From the NCBI GenBank assembly GCA_013397795.1, contig VZTJ01003817.1, positions 992,001-1,056,000 of the forward strand: 64,000 nt of DNA, in the 5' to 3' direction. The notes under the pieces are model-generated. The model had not been told where the DNA came from, did no database searches, and saw only the letters and a list, made by a program, of their open reading frames with translations. The position numbers and the translations under genes are program-made. Origin of the DNA: Orthonyx spaldingii. Its lineage: Eukaryota > Chordata > Aves > Passeriformes > Orthonychidae. Of this stretch, positions 35,801-50,493 are shown one piece after another (positions within the stretch are counted from its first letter, which is position 1; each line of letters opens with the position of its first letter).

Positions 35801-37878
35801 TATCAGAACACTGAGGCTAAGCACATCTCATGCTAAAATACAAACCTGCAGAAGCAAAGAAGGTAACAGCTGGGTGTGCCTTTTGGTGGCAGCATTGTCC
35901 TAGACAAGCTTATACTGACCACCACCATACACTCTTATAAAGGGTCTTATTCCTGCAGACTCACAGACCGTATTCTTGTGTTTGGACAAATACTGGTTTT
36001 CTTTCCTGATGATCTTTATGACAAAGAGGTATGTGAAGTAGGGTAAGTGAACACATTAAAAAATTATCTCTCCTACTTTTCGACTAGCAGGTTTCAGTGT
36101 TTTCCTAACTGCTCCATTTTTCTTCCTCTTTTCCCTGCTGCAGCCTAACCCTGCCTCATCCTAGCACACCACTGTAGGCTCCGCTTCATCTTAGCCTCTA
36201 CTGCCATGTGCTCTGTCAGCTGGGCCCTGCAGAACGTCCCGCACAGCTGAGGAGCACTGGTGCTGCTCTGAGCCTTCCTGGGAAGGCACACTTGACAGAC
36301 TGGGAAAGGGGGTTTTTGATAATTACAGTGGGTAATCAATCAAGAAGGAAGTGAGTGCTTTTGAGGCATCTCTGGTGCACCCTTGGAGCAGACTTGGATA
36401 CCTGCCTGCCTTTGAACAGCGATGTTAGGTGTGTAGCCTGCAAGGAGGACAAGTCAGGGTGGGCTGAATTGTCCACGCAGTTTAAACAGAGAAAAGACTG
36501 AATCCTGAGCTTATACAGAGTTTAAACATAGGCAGTGAGTGATAAGAAACCAAAAAGGAAAATGCCCTTGAACTCACCAACAGTGTGTGGTTATTTCTAA
36601 TTAAGGTGCAGAACAGATACAATCTGATGATTCTCTCATGCATTCAAACCTGTGTTGGGCTCCACTTTGAGGTCTGCTTTATGCTTTGAGGACAGCGCTT
36701 CATCACAAGCACAACAAGTTTCACTTTGTCACAACCAAACACCTGCGAAGACTGTTTGTTACCAATGTTGACACATTCCTTTTGCTGCATACAACTGAGG
36801 TGGCAGCTCTTTGGCTCTGCATGTGCTGGGTCACTGCACTTTTGAAGTCTCTTTTAGACTAAGTTTTAATTTAGCTACAGATTACACTATAAACACGGAA
36901 TATGCCTCCAACAGTCCTCCAAAAAAGGCAGGTCACAGTTCAACTGCCTTAGACTTGAGGACCAATGATCAGGCCTTACTGAAACCTCCTCCTTCCTTGA
37001 CCACATTCCTAGAGAGAACTGCTAAGCCATCCACAGTACAGTTTAGCTTTACCCCTTCAACTACATTCAACAAAGATATAGGCAGGAGAGTAGGACATAA
37101 TTTAGACAGGAAAGGAACTTGACAGATTTATCTAACATAGGGGTAGGAAAACAAAACAAAGCTTTCTCATGTCTGATGGACTTTTATGGTAATTGTCACA
37201 GTACCTGAATAAGCAGGTATTTCTCCAATCTCTTTTGTTCTTTATTGTCTTGGTTAATTTTTTTCTCTACAGTATCTACTGATAAAGTTGTCCTAATTTT
37301 TTTTTCCTCTCCTATTAAGCACATGTAGCCTTATTCAAAATTGCAATATTACATTTATTAGATCTTGTGCAATAATATATGAAAGTAAAATAATTCAGAT
37401 AAGAAGGAAAACTAGGTATAGTCTATGATTTGCATGTGTGTACACACATGCACAGCCAATATATTATTTTACTGCAAGTGTCCTAAAAGTTCATGTGGTG
37501 CCCAAGACTTTCACAAAACTCCTAATGGCTTGGAGTATTTAAAGTAGTGTATTTCAATAATACTTCAAGCTGTGAAATTGGAAAGCAGCACCTGTAACAG
37601 AAGTATAAGATGCATAAAAGGAAAAAGGAAAGAAAATTTTATCATTCAAAAGCAGAAATACCTTCTAGTCAGACTGGGAGGGAAAATATGACTGCATCTT
37701 CTATATATTAACACTATAATTTTTACTTTGCCAAAGACAGCATAATGCTGTAATGGAAACAAACTGCATACCACAGCTCTTGCTACTCAAACAGCACATA
37801 TGTTAAAAGGCAAGGTTTCCTATGATAACCTAGGTTGCATTCAGGTTACTTCTTTCAGCAGTAAACGTCATTACTAAC
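32806..37878 (-). other. Probable SLC7A2 intron 1
   Basis: Sequence 5' of the first coding exon. If the candidate exon at 37879-37955 is used, this is a 5-kb intron with a GTTAGT donor and TTTCAG acceptor. It holds moderately GC-rich patches (about 33.5-33.7, 34.3-34.65 and 36.1-36.5 kb) that could be regulatory, but no recognised coding exon. Confidence 0.45.
37431..37452. repeat. 22-bp perfect palindrome, alternating purine/pyrimidine
   Basis: TGCATGTGTGT is followed immediately by its reverse complement ACACACATGCA. Every step alternates pyrimidine and purine, so the site could form a cruciform or Z-DNA. It lies within the probable SLC7A2 intron 1, about 430 bp downstream of the candidate first exon. 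Confidence 0.85.
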
Positions 37879-37955
37879 CTGATTCAGAACACCTTCTGCT
37901 GGGGAAATTTCTGCGCCTCTTACTCAATCCTGAACTCCTGCTGTCACAAATGGGA
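37879..37955 (-). other. Candidate SLC7A2 non-coding first exon
   Basis: In gene orientation a TATA-like TTTAAATAAAA (37975-37985) lies about 30 nt before this segment. The segment ends in GAATCAG|GTTAGT, a good donor. It has no useful ATG frame, as expected for a 5' UTR exon. Mammalian SLC7A2 uses several alternative non-coding first exons, so one near here is plausible. This is a prediction from motifs only. Confidence 0.3.
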
Positions 37956-37974
37956 GAGTGTTGACTGAAAGTGG

Positions 37975-37994
37975 TTTTATTTAAAAAGCCAATT
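37975..37994 (-). promoter_or_regulatory. Candidate TATA box and inverted CCAAT box
   Basis: The minus strand reads ATTGGCTTTTTAAATAAAAC. This is an inverted CCAAT box directly followed by a TATA-like element, upstream of the candidate first exon. The spacing between the two elements is unusually short, which lowers confidence. Confidence 0.3.
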
Positions 37995-39424
37995 GCAGGT
38001 GGTGTGAGAGCTCTCACTGTTGAGGGGGTGGAGGCTTGAAAGCCCAGGTGATTGGAGGGCTGTGAGATGACCAGCTATTTGCCCAGCCAAGCAGGAGTGG
38101 AGAGAGGCAGAAAGTCTTGCTGGTGCTCAGATAAATCATATGTGCTGTCTTCATGACACAAAACCCAACTGGGATGCCATTTCCTGCATTTAAACACACC
38201 TGTGCCAGGGAAAATTTTCACACATCCTGAAGGAAATGCAGATGTCAAACTTGGTATCCCACTGTGACACCAAGCAAAGTCTGTCCATTGCCCTTGTGAA
38301 AAACAAACTGGTTTTGAAGCATATTGAAAGATGCTTTGCAACATATTGAGACCTGCATGCAATAGCATAGCATGAAAACTGGCTTTGTTGAGTACATTTT
38401 AGAAGAATATAAATAATTTTAAAAGTATTGCTGTGGCTAGAAGCAACACAGAAGGCAGTATATTTACAGACGGGTTAGAGCCCATTCTGCTGAACTGGGG
38501 TAGATGTACCATAGATGATGTCCTACTTTATATGGCTTGAAATTAAAAATGCTGAAGACTGGAATTAGAACAAGCCAAATATTCCTGTGACACAACCAAT
38601 AAATAAACCTCAGTTTCTTAAAAATTAGCTTCCAGAATAAACCAAACCCCAATGTATAATTTACAACTCCATTTTTATTACTTCCAATGCCAGACAATCC
38701 CACTCCAAACATGTAGTAGTATTTCCAGCCAATATTATTCACAGCATATTGTTTCCTTCTAAACACTCATGTTTCAATCACATTATTTTTGTTCACCTAA
38801 TATAAGGTAAACCTTGCAGAGAAAAGTGCTATGCTTCTTATCATTAAAAGGTCTTTCCTTGGAAAATATGTAGAATAACATACATTGTGTGGCAGCCCAC
38901 TGCAACCTTCTCTCAGCTTTTACTTTTCCTTTAGTGTAAAGTCTGCCAGCGCTCCAGAAGCAGAGAAGGTTCCTCCTTTTTGCTTCATGAATAGTCCTAC
39001 TTCCTGCAGCCACACACAAGGGAAAAATACAACCTTCCCTCAGCTCTTCCAGATCCAAGAGGACATGCATCCAAGAAAGTGTGCTCCACAAGGATGGGCT
39101 GTGTTTCAACACCAGAAGTTCAGTTTACATTACCCAAAGGCAATTATTTTCTTACATGTTAAGAGAAAAGGTCTTGTTTGCTGAAAGTCTGATGATGACA
39201 ATGCTAATTCTTCTCCTCATGTTGACCTCATCCTTGTTAAATATGAACTTTATCTCTTTCACAGTTAATACACAGTCAGAAGATACAAACAAGAATTTAT
39301 GCTACAGGTTAGGTTTCTTGTTCAGAAAGACATGACAACCACTTTTAAGGGCATCACTCTGACCTGTGACAATATCCAGGCTTTTTTTTTTTTACCTAGC
39401 ACTCTCTAACAAGTCCATGAATGA

Positions 39425-39600
39425 CTCAAGAATTACTCAGATGGTTCTTGAATATCTCCAGTGAAGACTCCACAACCTCTCTGAGCAATCTGTGCCAGTG
39501 CTTTGGTCACCTGCACAGTAAAGTAGTTCTTCCTCATATTTAGCTGGAACTTTCTGTGCATCATTTTCTGCCTGTTGCCTCTTGTCTTGTTGCTTATCTC
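39425..39600 (-). mobile_element. CR1 fragment (degraded)
   Basis: The plus strand carries the reverse complement of a CR1 3' region: TGGTTCTTGAATATCTCCAG, then CTCCACAACCTCTCTGAGCA, then AGTAGTTCTTCCTCATATTT. The terminal tail is missing. The 144-codon minus-strand frame at 39437-39871 overlaps it and is probably partly derived from it. Confidence 0.65.
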
Positions 39601-42600
39601 CTGTCTGTGATAACAATTCATCCCTGGTAACACCAGTAAACTTACGGATCATTCCAAAGACAGAGCTAGGCTGCTTTAGTTTGTCTGACTTTCTAAAGCT
39701 TAATCCTGAGGACAGTAGCACACAGAAGCTACACTGCTGAAGGCATTCAAACCTAGAACCCTTCTGGCTCCCAGTCAAGAGGCAAGAAGCACACTGGCTG
39801 ATGAAATAAAAGTGCTTACATCTGTCCCACCTCGATCTAGCGCCCTGTGGGGTAGAGCAGTTTATCCCCATTATGCAGTGTTTGGAATAAAGGTCCTATG
39901 GACAGACACTCAGACATAGTTTTGTGTGTGTTTTCATTAACACATGCTTGAAACTACAACAAGACCATGTTGCCACCCCAGCAAATTAATTTTTGTAGAT
40001 TCAGCTGAAAGGTGTATTTATGTGCCTGAGAGTGTGTGACATGAAGCAGCATGAGAGGGATGTTCATACAGGGATGGGTCTAGTAGGGGATCAGTGAAGG
40101 ATGCCAGATGTGGTGCTCTTCGGACAAGACTGAGCAGACAGCATGCTGTCTGGTGGCAGCTACCTGTAATAGCACATCAGCTTCTCTCTCGGAGGAAATT
40201 CTTGTTTCTCTCCAGGAAAGAGATGTGGTAGATCCACTTTGTGACTCCCAGTTTGTTTCCAGTTACAAATCCAGCTGTGTTTGGACCAAGAACATTAAGT
40301 TCTGATTTTAGAGACTCTTCTGCTCCCTAGCAACTATATCACTTGGATTAATCTAAAGGGCTTCATCCAACAGTTCTCTGATTTACATACCCCAAGGACT
40401 TTTGTAGCACATTCTTTCCATTAAAAAGTTGATCAGGAATTTTCTTCTTGCCAGGAAACGGTTGACCACATTAGAGGGAAGGAAAAGGAGGACAAAATTA
40501 TTTTGTTTATCTTATTTTCCTAAGGAAGGCTCCTTTTAAGACTTTCCCTTAGAGTATCAAAAGAGTATGAACATATTTTTATAAAGTTATGCAGAAATTC
40601 ATCCTCAGGGGTTTTTAATTTTACCAAAAAAACCACCCCAAACCATTAGTTTTGAAACTTACAAAGACTGAAAGTTCTACAGATGCCCAAGTGACAAACT
40701 GATTAAAAGCTCTCTGTTGTTGACTCTGACTTGTCTCACAGACCCAGCCTCCCAGCTATAGGCCAAAAATCTGTGGAGTTTTACATAACTGGAGGTGTTA
40801 ACTGTGCACATGCATACCCATGTGCTTGCCCATATAATTACACATAACTCACCAAAGTTAAACTTTGGCTTAAAACTTAAACATTGCAGGCCCAGGCCTT
40901 AGTGAACCATGGCAATCCCTCCACTTTGCAGTGAACTGTAACAAACACAACTTTTGACACACACAATGAATAAGAAACACAACCTGTTTTGTACACTTTG
41001 TGCAGCTCTGATGAGTTATGAGAAAATGTAGTGGCATTCATAAGAGGATTCATCAAGTGCCAGCAAGAATCTTTTCTAGATAAAGTCATTACATTTTAGT
41101 GGTTCTGACTTGTGGTTCTGAGAATAAAAATTCAGTGCAATGTATGTGCTAATCTACATAAGATTATTATAAACATTCAAGAGAGAAAGAATCTTTATAA
41201 AGCTCAGCAGCAGTGTGGGCTGTCTCTATAACGTTATGACAAGATCATTTCTGAAGAAAATAAATTACAATTCAACACTTTTTAAAGGACTTCCTATTTA
41301 TTAAAATAAAAATATATCTATTTTAGATTGCTTCTCGTGGTTTAAGTAGATTACTGAAACTAGTTCCCACAAAATATTGTACAGATTAAAACAAAATTAT
41401 CATTTACCAATTCTCTCAACTTTTCTTTAATAATTGTTTTTTCAGTTTGTACTTAGGAAAATACCTCAAATCGTGAACTTCTGTAAAAGAAATGTAATAC
41501 AACCCATAAAAAATAATCACATATTACTAGACTAGTCCAGGCAGGAAGAATAAACCTGAAATCCTGCACCATTTCATATACAGCAAGAAGAAGGGCTACA
41601 TTAGCACAAATTCCTATTAGTTATTTTGATCCTGGAATGAGTACGTTAACCTAATATTAAGCATGTCCCAAACAGCTACTAGCTGTCATTTGCTGAATTC
41701 CAAATAATCCCAGGGGTCTAAAGGCAATTTTTGTAGTGCTGACTCACAGTGCTCTCCCTAAGTCTAAAATCAGAGTTTTTGAGAAGGAAAGTAACTATTT
41801 AAAGCCATAATATCTATTAAAATAATTCACACATACTTTTCTGACCTTAAATACAGGATAAATATAGATAGGAAATTTAGATAGAAAAGTTTGTAATATA
41901 TACAAAGAAAAACCAAGAAAATGAAAGTTAAAACTAAGACTTGACCTGTAATTGAAAATAAATTGCGATGCCATGTCTTGCCAGAACTGAAACAATTCTG
42001 TTTTGCATCTCCCTGGATACCTGGATAAGGAGCATCAGATGCAGCTCCACACTGCAGCTTGGGAAGGAGCAGGAGCAAGACACCATCAGCCAGCTGAAGT
42101 GTGAGTACAATTCTCCATCAGAGGCAGGAGGTTACAAACAGGCTTTCAATAAGAGCAGGGAGAAAGACTACCAGAAAACAAACTATTAAGGCATTGGGGA
42201 TTTTTTGTGGTGTAAGCTGTTGGGTAACATCTTATTCTGCTTTTCTATAAGGCTGTTGGAACTCACAACATATTGAATGGAAGCAAATTAAAAAAAAAAA
42301 GTATTTGATTTCTGAAAACAGTCCATGTTTAAGCCAAATGTGTGGTAACACATCTGAAGGCCACTTAGGTAGGTAATTAGGCACATTTCAGAGAAATCAT
42401 CTCAGCCTATGTAAATGCAACTGACATTTAAAAGTAGTACTTAAATGTTAAAAAAGACAAAATAAGGTTTTTTTACCCAAATAATGAGGCTCTGGGTTAT
42501 TATTAAAAGTTGTACTATTATGTAAAGAAATAATAGTTTTTTTGTTGTTGTGAATGTGCTTCATTTATAGCTTTTCAAGGTTACCCTGTTCTAGTTATCA

Positions 42601-45600
42601 CTTTCTTCATTATCTGAATTAACCAACTGAAAATTTATTTCCCAGTCTTCTTCTATAATATAGGACTTCCTTCAACTTACTGTTTTTCATCCCAGCAAAT
42701 CAATCTCTTTCCTCAGTTTACCTGGATGTTTTATTGGTGAAATATGTGTGAGGTGGTTTTCTTTTTTTTTTTTGTTTGTTTCATTTTTCTTTAAAAATTT
42801 TTCAACTGGAAAGGCTAAAAGTGATCTTTTTCCCTGTATCAAAAAAGAAAATCTTTCCAGTTACTATCTTTAATGAACATATTTTTCCCATAAAAAACAA
42901 TTTTATCCAGAAAATTTCTATAAACTCGATTTCTACTTAACAATAATTTCCCTTTCCGAATAATGATATGAAGTTGTTGGTTTTACTTACTCTTTTTAAT
43001 CAGTAACAGGGCTTTACCTTTCACCCCACGGTTACCAAGTTTTCAGTAATAGCCTCTTGTGTAAGTCACAAGCAAAAGCCTCTTAGAAAGTAACATCAGA
43101 TCAGTTCCGTGTATTCTGTTCTATTGAAAATCCAACAAAATCAAAAAATAAAACTCTGAAAAACTAGTAGAGATGTATTTACAAATACAGTCCTGGATTT
43201 TTTTTTTCCCAGTCCTAATAGGAAATATATGCAATGACTGCAGGATCAAAATTAAGTCCCAAATATTTCCCTGCTGAAAATTGTACTGATTTGCACAAAA
43301 GCTGGTGATTCTCTAAAAGGGAGCTAGACACTGGTTTTAAAGTAGAAATAATAAGAGTCCTTTCACATGCCTAAACTCCTGAGGTGGCTTCTAAAATGTC
43401 TATAAAATCTGTATTACTAAAATGGCTTTGCCTGTGTGCTCCTGTGCGCTTCCACAGGGGAGTTGCAAGGCCTAAAAAGTAGCCTAATTTCATGGTGCAA
43501 GAATGGAAATTAAGCAAAGAACTAATGAATCACCTAATTTCTCTCTCCTCCCTTCCCAACCTCAGCTGGCTGGTTTGATGGCTCAAGTACCACCAGCTCC
43601 AGGGGTTCCTACTCTGCCGGGGTTGTCCAGTCCCATCCCTGGGTCACAGCACCTCTCAGCCTGTTTGAGCAGTGCACCATACACTAAGGGGCTCCAGTGG
43701 TCCTTTTGTTTTAAAAAGCAGTGCAATTAATACTCTGTGTTGAGTTACTGAAAACTGTTAAAAGTAACTCAATTTTATATCTATAAAAAAGGGGCCTTTC
43801 CCCCTATTTTCTGTGGGGGGCAAGAAAGGAAGAAGAATGAGTGGAGAAGAAAGAAAAGATGAATATATCTAATTTAAGACTAAAAGAAATCACAGATGAT
43901 CCCAGAAATAGCCTCACTTACAAAAATATCATGGAGCAGGAGAAGCAAGGGAATTCCTATTATACTTCTTAATTGCTTCTATATGTTTTTAAAGCACATG
44001 GAAAAGATGCCATCTCAAACAGATTACAAAAACCCAACAAAAAACTAGGTCTAATCAAGGTGTCACAATTTTCTCATAACGGAACGTCTAAAATGAAGCA
44101 TGTTTTAACTATCTGCCAATTATAAGAGTTCTAAAAAGTTAAGTTTGCTTTCTTTTGCTTACAGAAATCCAAGAATTAGAGGCACATTGTTTATATTCCA
44201 TATTTCTTTTATCTTAAGTCAAAGGCAGTAAGAATTAATTTAAGAGATTCTTACATAAAAGTTTTGAAAAATCTCCTTTGTAACCAAATATTACTATGAA
44301 ATAATGGCAAAGTATTTAAATTAGGATTCTTCACTGGATCTGTACTGGATGTTAAATATTAAATCAGAGAAGTATTTTGTTTCCATTCTGTGTGAAAACG
44401 GAACGGTGACATGCCCAGCACCACTGCCACACATCGCACACACCAGACAGAACATGTCTGCTAAGTGCACTGCTGTGATTTATTTTAGGTTTATATATCA
44501 GAACAATACAAAACAACATAAACAGGAATGGTTAGTTCACACGATATAAATAAGCTGCATCTGCAATGCTTAATCCCAGAAACATTAAACAGCATTCTGT
44601 GGTCTGAAGTTAGTGCTGTTAAGACCACCCCAAGATTCCTCAGAGGTACTTTCTGCACCCTGCAAAATGAAACACCACTTGTTTCAAATATGAAATCCCC
44701 AGAATAATAAGTCACTGCAAAATCACTAGAGCAACCTTGTTACACAGCACTACCCTTTGACATTAAATGTGGTGGCTCCAGACAGACATTCTCAATATAT
44801 ACTGTACATATCAAGATCATATAAATCCAAACATCTAACATGATTTATAACTGAGGTAACTAATGCCAGAGCGTTCCCTTTTCATTCTTGGCTTTAAATA
44901 GCACCACTGCATTTAATGCTTCAGGACAGAGTTTGAAGAACATTATAACCTTCAACTAGATCATTTTTTGGAAAGACTTTCAAATTTCTCAGTATTTTTT
45001 TAGCAAGTCAATAAACAGCTTGACTGCATGTAACATCTCACAGGTAGAACATGACCAAGACTTCAAAACATAGCAAAAACCAGTACTGACCTCGACAGTC
45101 GCACACTGAGATCTTGCTCACAGATTTCCAGGGGGGTTAGCAGGAGGTACAGGACGTGACCCTAAACATGTGCCGTGGCTTTCCAGAGAGCCTGCACAGG
45201 CTATAGCACTCCATGATGTAACATAACACAGCACTGCAGACAGCAAGGCCCTGTTCAATATCTCCTGAGGGTGCATCGAAAACCCTTTGTGAACTTCCAT
45301 TAAGAAAGAAGTATTCTTTTGTATTTTAATCAAATCACAGCTATGCATGGCAATTGCATAACTGTGATGAAGCCATGCTTTCAGATCCATGCACATTTGA
45401 CGTAATGTATAAAGACTGAAACATTGGCCAGGCTGCCTGAAGAAACCAGATTTTCTCTTGGAATAAATTCAAGTTCAGCAATAACAGGAGAATCATTTCA
45501 GCAGCGCATTGAAGAACTACAACATCTAAGACAGCACACGTGTTGGTTCATGAAGCAATGAGTATTTTGTAAATAAGAAATAACATGGAATAACACAAAC

Positions 45601-48600
45601 ATTTGAGAGAAAACCCAGCTCAGATGGGCATGCGTGTTTCTGTACTTCCAGCCAGCCAGCATGATAATTCTTTACTTGCAACTTTATCTTCAATATAAAT
45701 CGTCTGGAGGTATTGGAAAAGCAAACAGTTTAGCAGTTCCACAGTCTTTCCAGGAGGCAGTTCTGCTTATAAAAATCAAAAGTCACTTGAGCATTAAATT
45801 GCATTTACTGTACCTATGAAGCTACTTCATTGACCACCAAATAGCACAGAAGAACAAACCACATTAAGGTTGCTTGCAGTAATGTACTTGCAGTACTAAC
45901 TGATGCACTAGTTAAAATAAATACTAGCAAATGTGTTTTCAGGATAATTTGTGTCACATAGCAAATAGGAAGTTTTTGGGACAGCCATTACTTCTTCCAC
46001 ATGAAGATCGGATTAAATACAATTTTCCAATTTTATTTTGTTGTGGCAACAGAAGGCCCCATAAATGTATAACTTTTTATGCTATCTACAGCAAACAAAA
46101 AGCATCTCAATAAACCTTCTATACCACCTCCTCCCCTCAGTCACTTTCTTCCCTTGCCACATCCAATGATCTTGAATAGCACAACCAACTTCTGACTGAA
46201 AAAGTCAGGGGATGTCACACAGATAATTCCCTCAAACATCCTCTTCTAACTAAGATGTGCTGAACATTAGCAGTATATAACAACAAGCCCATTTAGTTAC
46301 CAACTTGTCTCATATTTGTTCTTTAATTCTGTGTTCATATAGTTCTTCTTTTTTATGTCACTTATTTAAGTGGAACAAGATATTTCTCCCTTTATTTGTT
46401 CCTAAATCAACCACTTTTTCTAAGTCTATAAAAAAATTGGCCTCATCTCCAGCCACACTGTGAATAAGTTGTGGGGGATATCCCACAGAACGCTAGATCC
46501 TGATACAGCCAAATATATTTGCTTAAAAAAACTCACTCCAAATGCACAAGTCAGGCCCTCAAAAGTCCAGACACTGCAAATAAGTGGACTAGCTATCACC
46601 AAAGAGATATCCTTCCACATATTTTGTGTGTATGTGGCTTTGTGTGTATTCATGAGTGCAAAATACACTATTTCTCAGTTCCTACTGTGCAAAGAGATAC
46701 TGTTATTATGGCTGGATCACAATTTTGGAGTAAAACTGTTCTGCTTGCTCACTTTCTTCTCATGAGCTCTGGAGGCAATGACAGCAAATTGAGTTCCAGC
46801 TGCCTGTGTGAGCAGAGGCAGGATCTGGCCACGGATCTTCCCCAGGATTAAAAGGAGGCTGGGACAGATTCACTATCTCAAGGGCCAAACCCAAACCCAG
46901 AAAACAAGTTGCTAGTTGAAACGCAATGATCTAGGAAATTATAGGCAGGAAAGATGAGACATCTCACTTTAGCAGCTACTTGAAAAAAGCTTCTGACATC
47001 AGATATCTTGTTTCATAGAGTAACTAGAACACATACAACCCCTTTGGGGTAAAATATTGAATGGAAAATGTCACAGAAATTACTTCTAATTTTGAAATGC
47101 CACCTTTTCCCTTACTAGTACTAGATGGAATATTTCACCAACCTACCAATTTTTATTGAACCTGATCATTGGTTAGTACCACTTGTAAATGATACATGTT
47201 CTCATACTGCAAAAAGAAATTTGGCATGAAGAGTAAGTACACATTCCTCATGGAAACACTATAAAAATATGACGTTTTAATTGTTCTACAACAGCAACAG
47301 ATACTCATAAAATGAATTTTGCTACATAAAATTATTATAATCAGTGTGAAATCCTTCATGCCTAATCTAAAAAAAATTCTTAGCTGGTTTAAATGATTAT
47401 CAACATGTCAGCAAGTACACCTTGGCTAAGATCCTTTTTCACCTATGCATTGCATTATTGGCCTTCAGAAAATGCCACTTTGGCATGCATTTGTCAAACT
47501 ATTGCTCTTTATTTCTGTCCCTAGAAACTTAGCCAGCAATGCACAAGCATATCTCATGCATCTCAGTTTCCAGCAGCTGAAGAGGCTTAAGCAGAACCAA
47601 ATGTTCCCTATGATCAGACTCCCATAGCTTCCAGTTATTCTCTTTTATTTCCCTTTAATTTTGACCTTTTTCCACATTTCACATACATACTAGGTTCAAA
47701 TTTTCATTATTTTCTGCCTTCTTCAATCATGATTCATCAGACAGGAAAATACTAAGATACAGTAATTGCTCCACTATGAAAATATTCGCTAAAATATTTT
47801 AAGTTGCTTCTAGTTTTATAATAAGAACTGTTTGTTTTGGCACCAAAAAAATCCCTAACATAATTCTAATGTTCAAAAGAAAAACAATTTATAAATACTG
47901 CGATGATAATAGAAGGAAAATCACTGCTGTTCTTCAGCATTTCTCCACTGAAGTCTAAAAATAATAGGCCAAAAGACCAAAATACCTCCAGTTTCACAAA
48001 CTTTATGTAGCCTTCTCAAACAAATCATCCAGAGTTCAACATCTGTTATTGCACTACCTAAAACATTATCTATCATTTTTTTGGTAAAGAGGGGGAAAAA
48101 CCAAGAAAAATGCAGCAATTACTAGTCTGTGCATCATCCATCAGTAACAACATTTCAGGTTATTCTTTCAGGTTATTTGGCCTGAGATAATAAATCATTT
48201 TGAAAAAAATATCCTTGTCCAATGTTATCAATCTGGATACTTCAAAGACAACTAACAAGCTCTAACTGAAGTAACAAAATAGGATGGAAGTTTGGAAATC
48301 CAAGACAGGAAGTCTGGGTCTAGATAAAAGGATATGAACAACAAAAAGCTCTCTGTGATCTTCTGGATTAAGAGCAACTTTGTACTTTCTAGCAAAATTT
48401 CAGTGGTGCACAAATTAGATATGTTTTTTGGTGCTAGCCAACTATAGTTTTAGAAATCTATCATTATATACACAGCAGAATTTCTGGCTAGAATAAAAGG
48501 TAAAAATCAACCTTGAAGATAATCCAGGTGACTCACCTGGAATTGTCATCTTCTTCTGATTTTGGCAGAGATTTATTCCCTGAAGTCTAACTTCCTCTCT

Positions 48601-50493
48601 ATTTCCAGACTCTGCAGGCACAAGATTTTAAAAAAGAAGACAAAAATCAATGAAATCTGATACTCTGCTTTGGCACTGCAGATACTTAAGGAAACTGCCA
48701 TAGAAGGTAGAAGCCTGTCTGTTGTGTACAAAACATCTGCAATTACTTTACCTCTAAGTGACGACAGATACATCTCCTTGTGTGTAACTCTCCAGTAGCA
48801 CAAGTAGTCATCTGACCTCACTCTGATTATTCCTGAAGATTAACTGGATGATGACATGCTACAGTCTCTTGCTGACGTAATGTTGAGAGAAACTTTTGAA
48901 AACTGAGAGTATAAGTCTGTAAAAGAAAAATGCTGTTCCTCTAGCCATGCATCATAAACAGATATTTCTTCTGAAATTTTCAAGACAACTTATTCTACAT
49001 GTCAGCTACAGCTAGGTAATGTCCTAAGTGTGAAGGCTAAGACTTCACAAGAATACATTTGGACACATTTCACTTACTCTGTAATTCCCAACAACCCCCA
49101 AGAGAAATGAAAAAAAAAGATCTCAAAATCATTAGAACTGATCAATTATCTTCAAAAGAGGCCTTAAAAGAAGGGGTTTTTTCTGGTGGGAATTACAAAA
49201 CCCACCACAAACAGCAGATAACTGTGTGACAGCCAGGCATACTTCTGAAAGGGTGTTGAGGGCAGGCAGCAACAAACAGATGAATTGTCCAGAGCAGACA
49301 AAAGAGGTTTCCTCTTGAAGAACATTGGTGGACTCAGCATTGGACTGCAATGATTCATATCAAACTGGTGACAGCTATTAAGCCAAAATATGAGAAAATG
49401 AGAAAAAGGTAGTAGAGCTACTGAGCCTGGAGATCAAACAGATCAAAGATAGCTACTCTTTCAGAAAAAATACTTTTTTTTTTTATAACTTTGCTCTCTG
49501 CTGTTATAGTTGTATGAGTGTGTGTGACATTAGAAATTTTGCCATGACCTAGACATAAATCATCCACAAGAGCAGAAAATGCATCTGAGAAAGCAGATAC
49601 TTTACCATTTCATGCCTATCACCATAAAATATACACTGGGATAAACAATGTGATGACATGCTGTGACTTCTTCAAGAATTAAAGTAATTTCATATTTCCT
49701 TTGGTTCTATTTGTTCCTAATTTTATAATGCAAACTCTGAAAAAACCAAACCTCTCAGAAAGCTATTTCATATGATTAATGTTCTACTAGCAGGTTTTCT
49801 TCAAAGACAACACATAAATAGAGCATGAAAATATCACTCAGCTGGGGAAATTGTTAAAACCATGAGTCTGGCTCTTCCTAAACTTAGATTAACTCAATTT
49901 ATTCATATTGCTTCTTTTCTTCTCCCCTTTCTTCCACAAAAGACAAAATAAAACAATGTTCACAGTTTTAACTGCTTGGAAGTAAAACAAAGCACGTTCT
50001 TTAGAGCTTGTGTAAAAGCAAGGAGATGGACTCTAAATGAATGTGAGTAGTGTTCAGAGGATTCCTTTGTTCAAAATTTATCAGACTGAGTATATGGCAC
50101 ACAAAGAAAGCACAAGTAACAAGCACATGCTGGACCAAAGGCTATTTGGAAAGTGCACTCAAAACCAGATGAGAAGTTATGGATAAGGAGGAGTTAATTT
50201 TTGGTATGAATTTTGGAATGGTATAAAAGACCAAAAAGAAGCTACTGGCCATAAAGATTATGACATCTCTACTTCCCCAAAATTAACTGAACATCTGCCT
50301 AAGAATATAACTGGGCATTACATGGACTTCTACACTTAGGCTAGGCATCAGATGTCAGCCACAAATCATTCCTTATGACATCTATGCTTAATACAATTTA
50401 GCAGTGCCCAGAGACAGCCAAAATTATTATGCAACAGAATGCCCACTCTGATGGCAAATATTTTTAACACTTAGATGAACAGAAAATCTTCTT

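Noticed and set aside
38464..39112. Two adjacent minus-strand frames of 100 and 109 codons
   Set aside because: No similarity recognised; they differ in composition and have no linking splice sites that I could support.
39437..39871. 144-codon minus-strand open frame
   Set aside because: Overlaps a degraded CR1 fragment; the rest has no recognisable similarity.
43503..43730. 75-codon plus-strand frame with a Pro-rich stretch
   Set aside because: Short, isolated, no splice or promoter context, no recognised domain.
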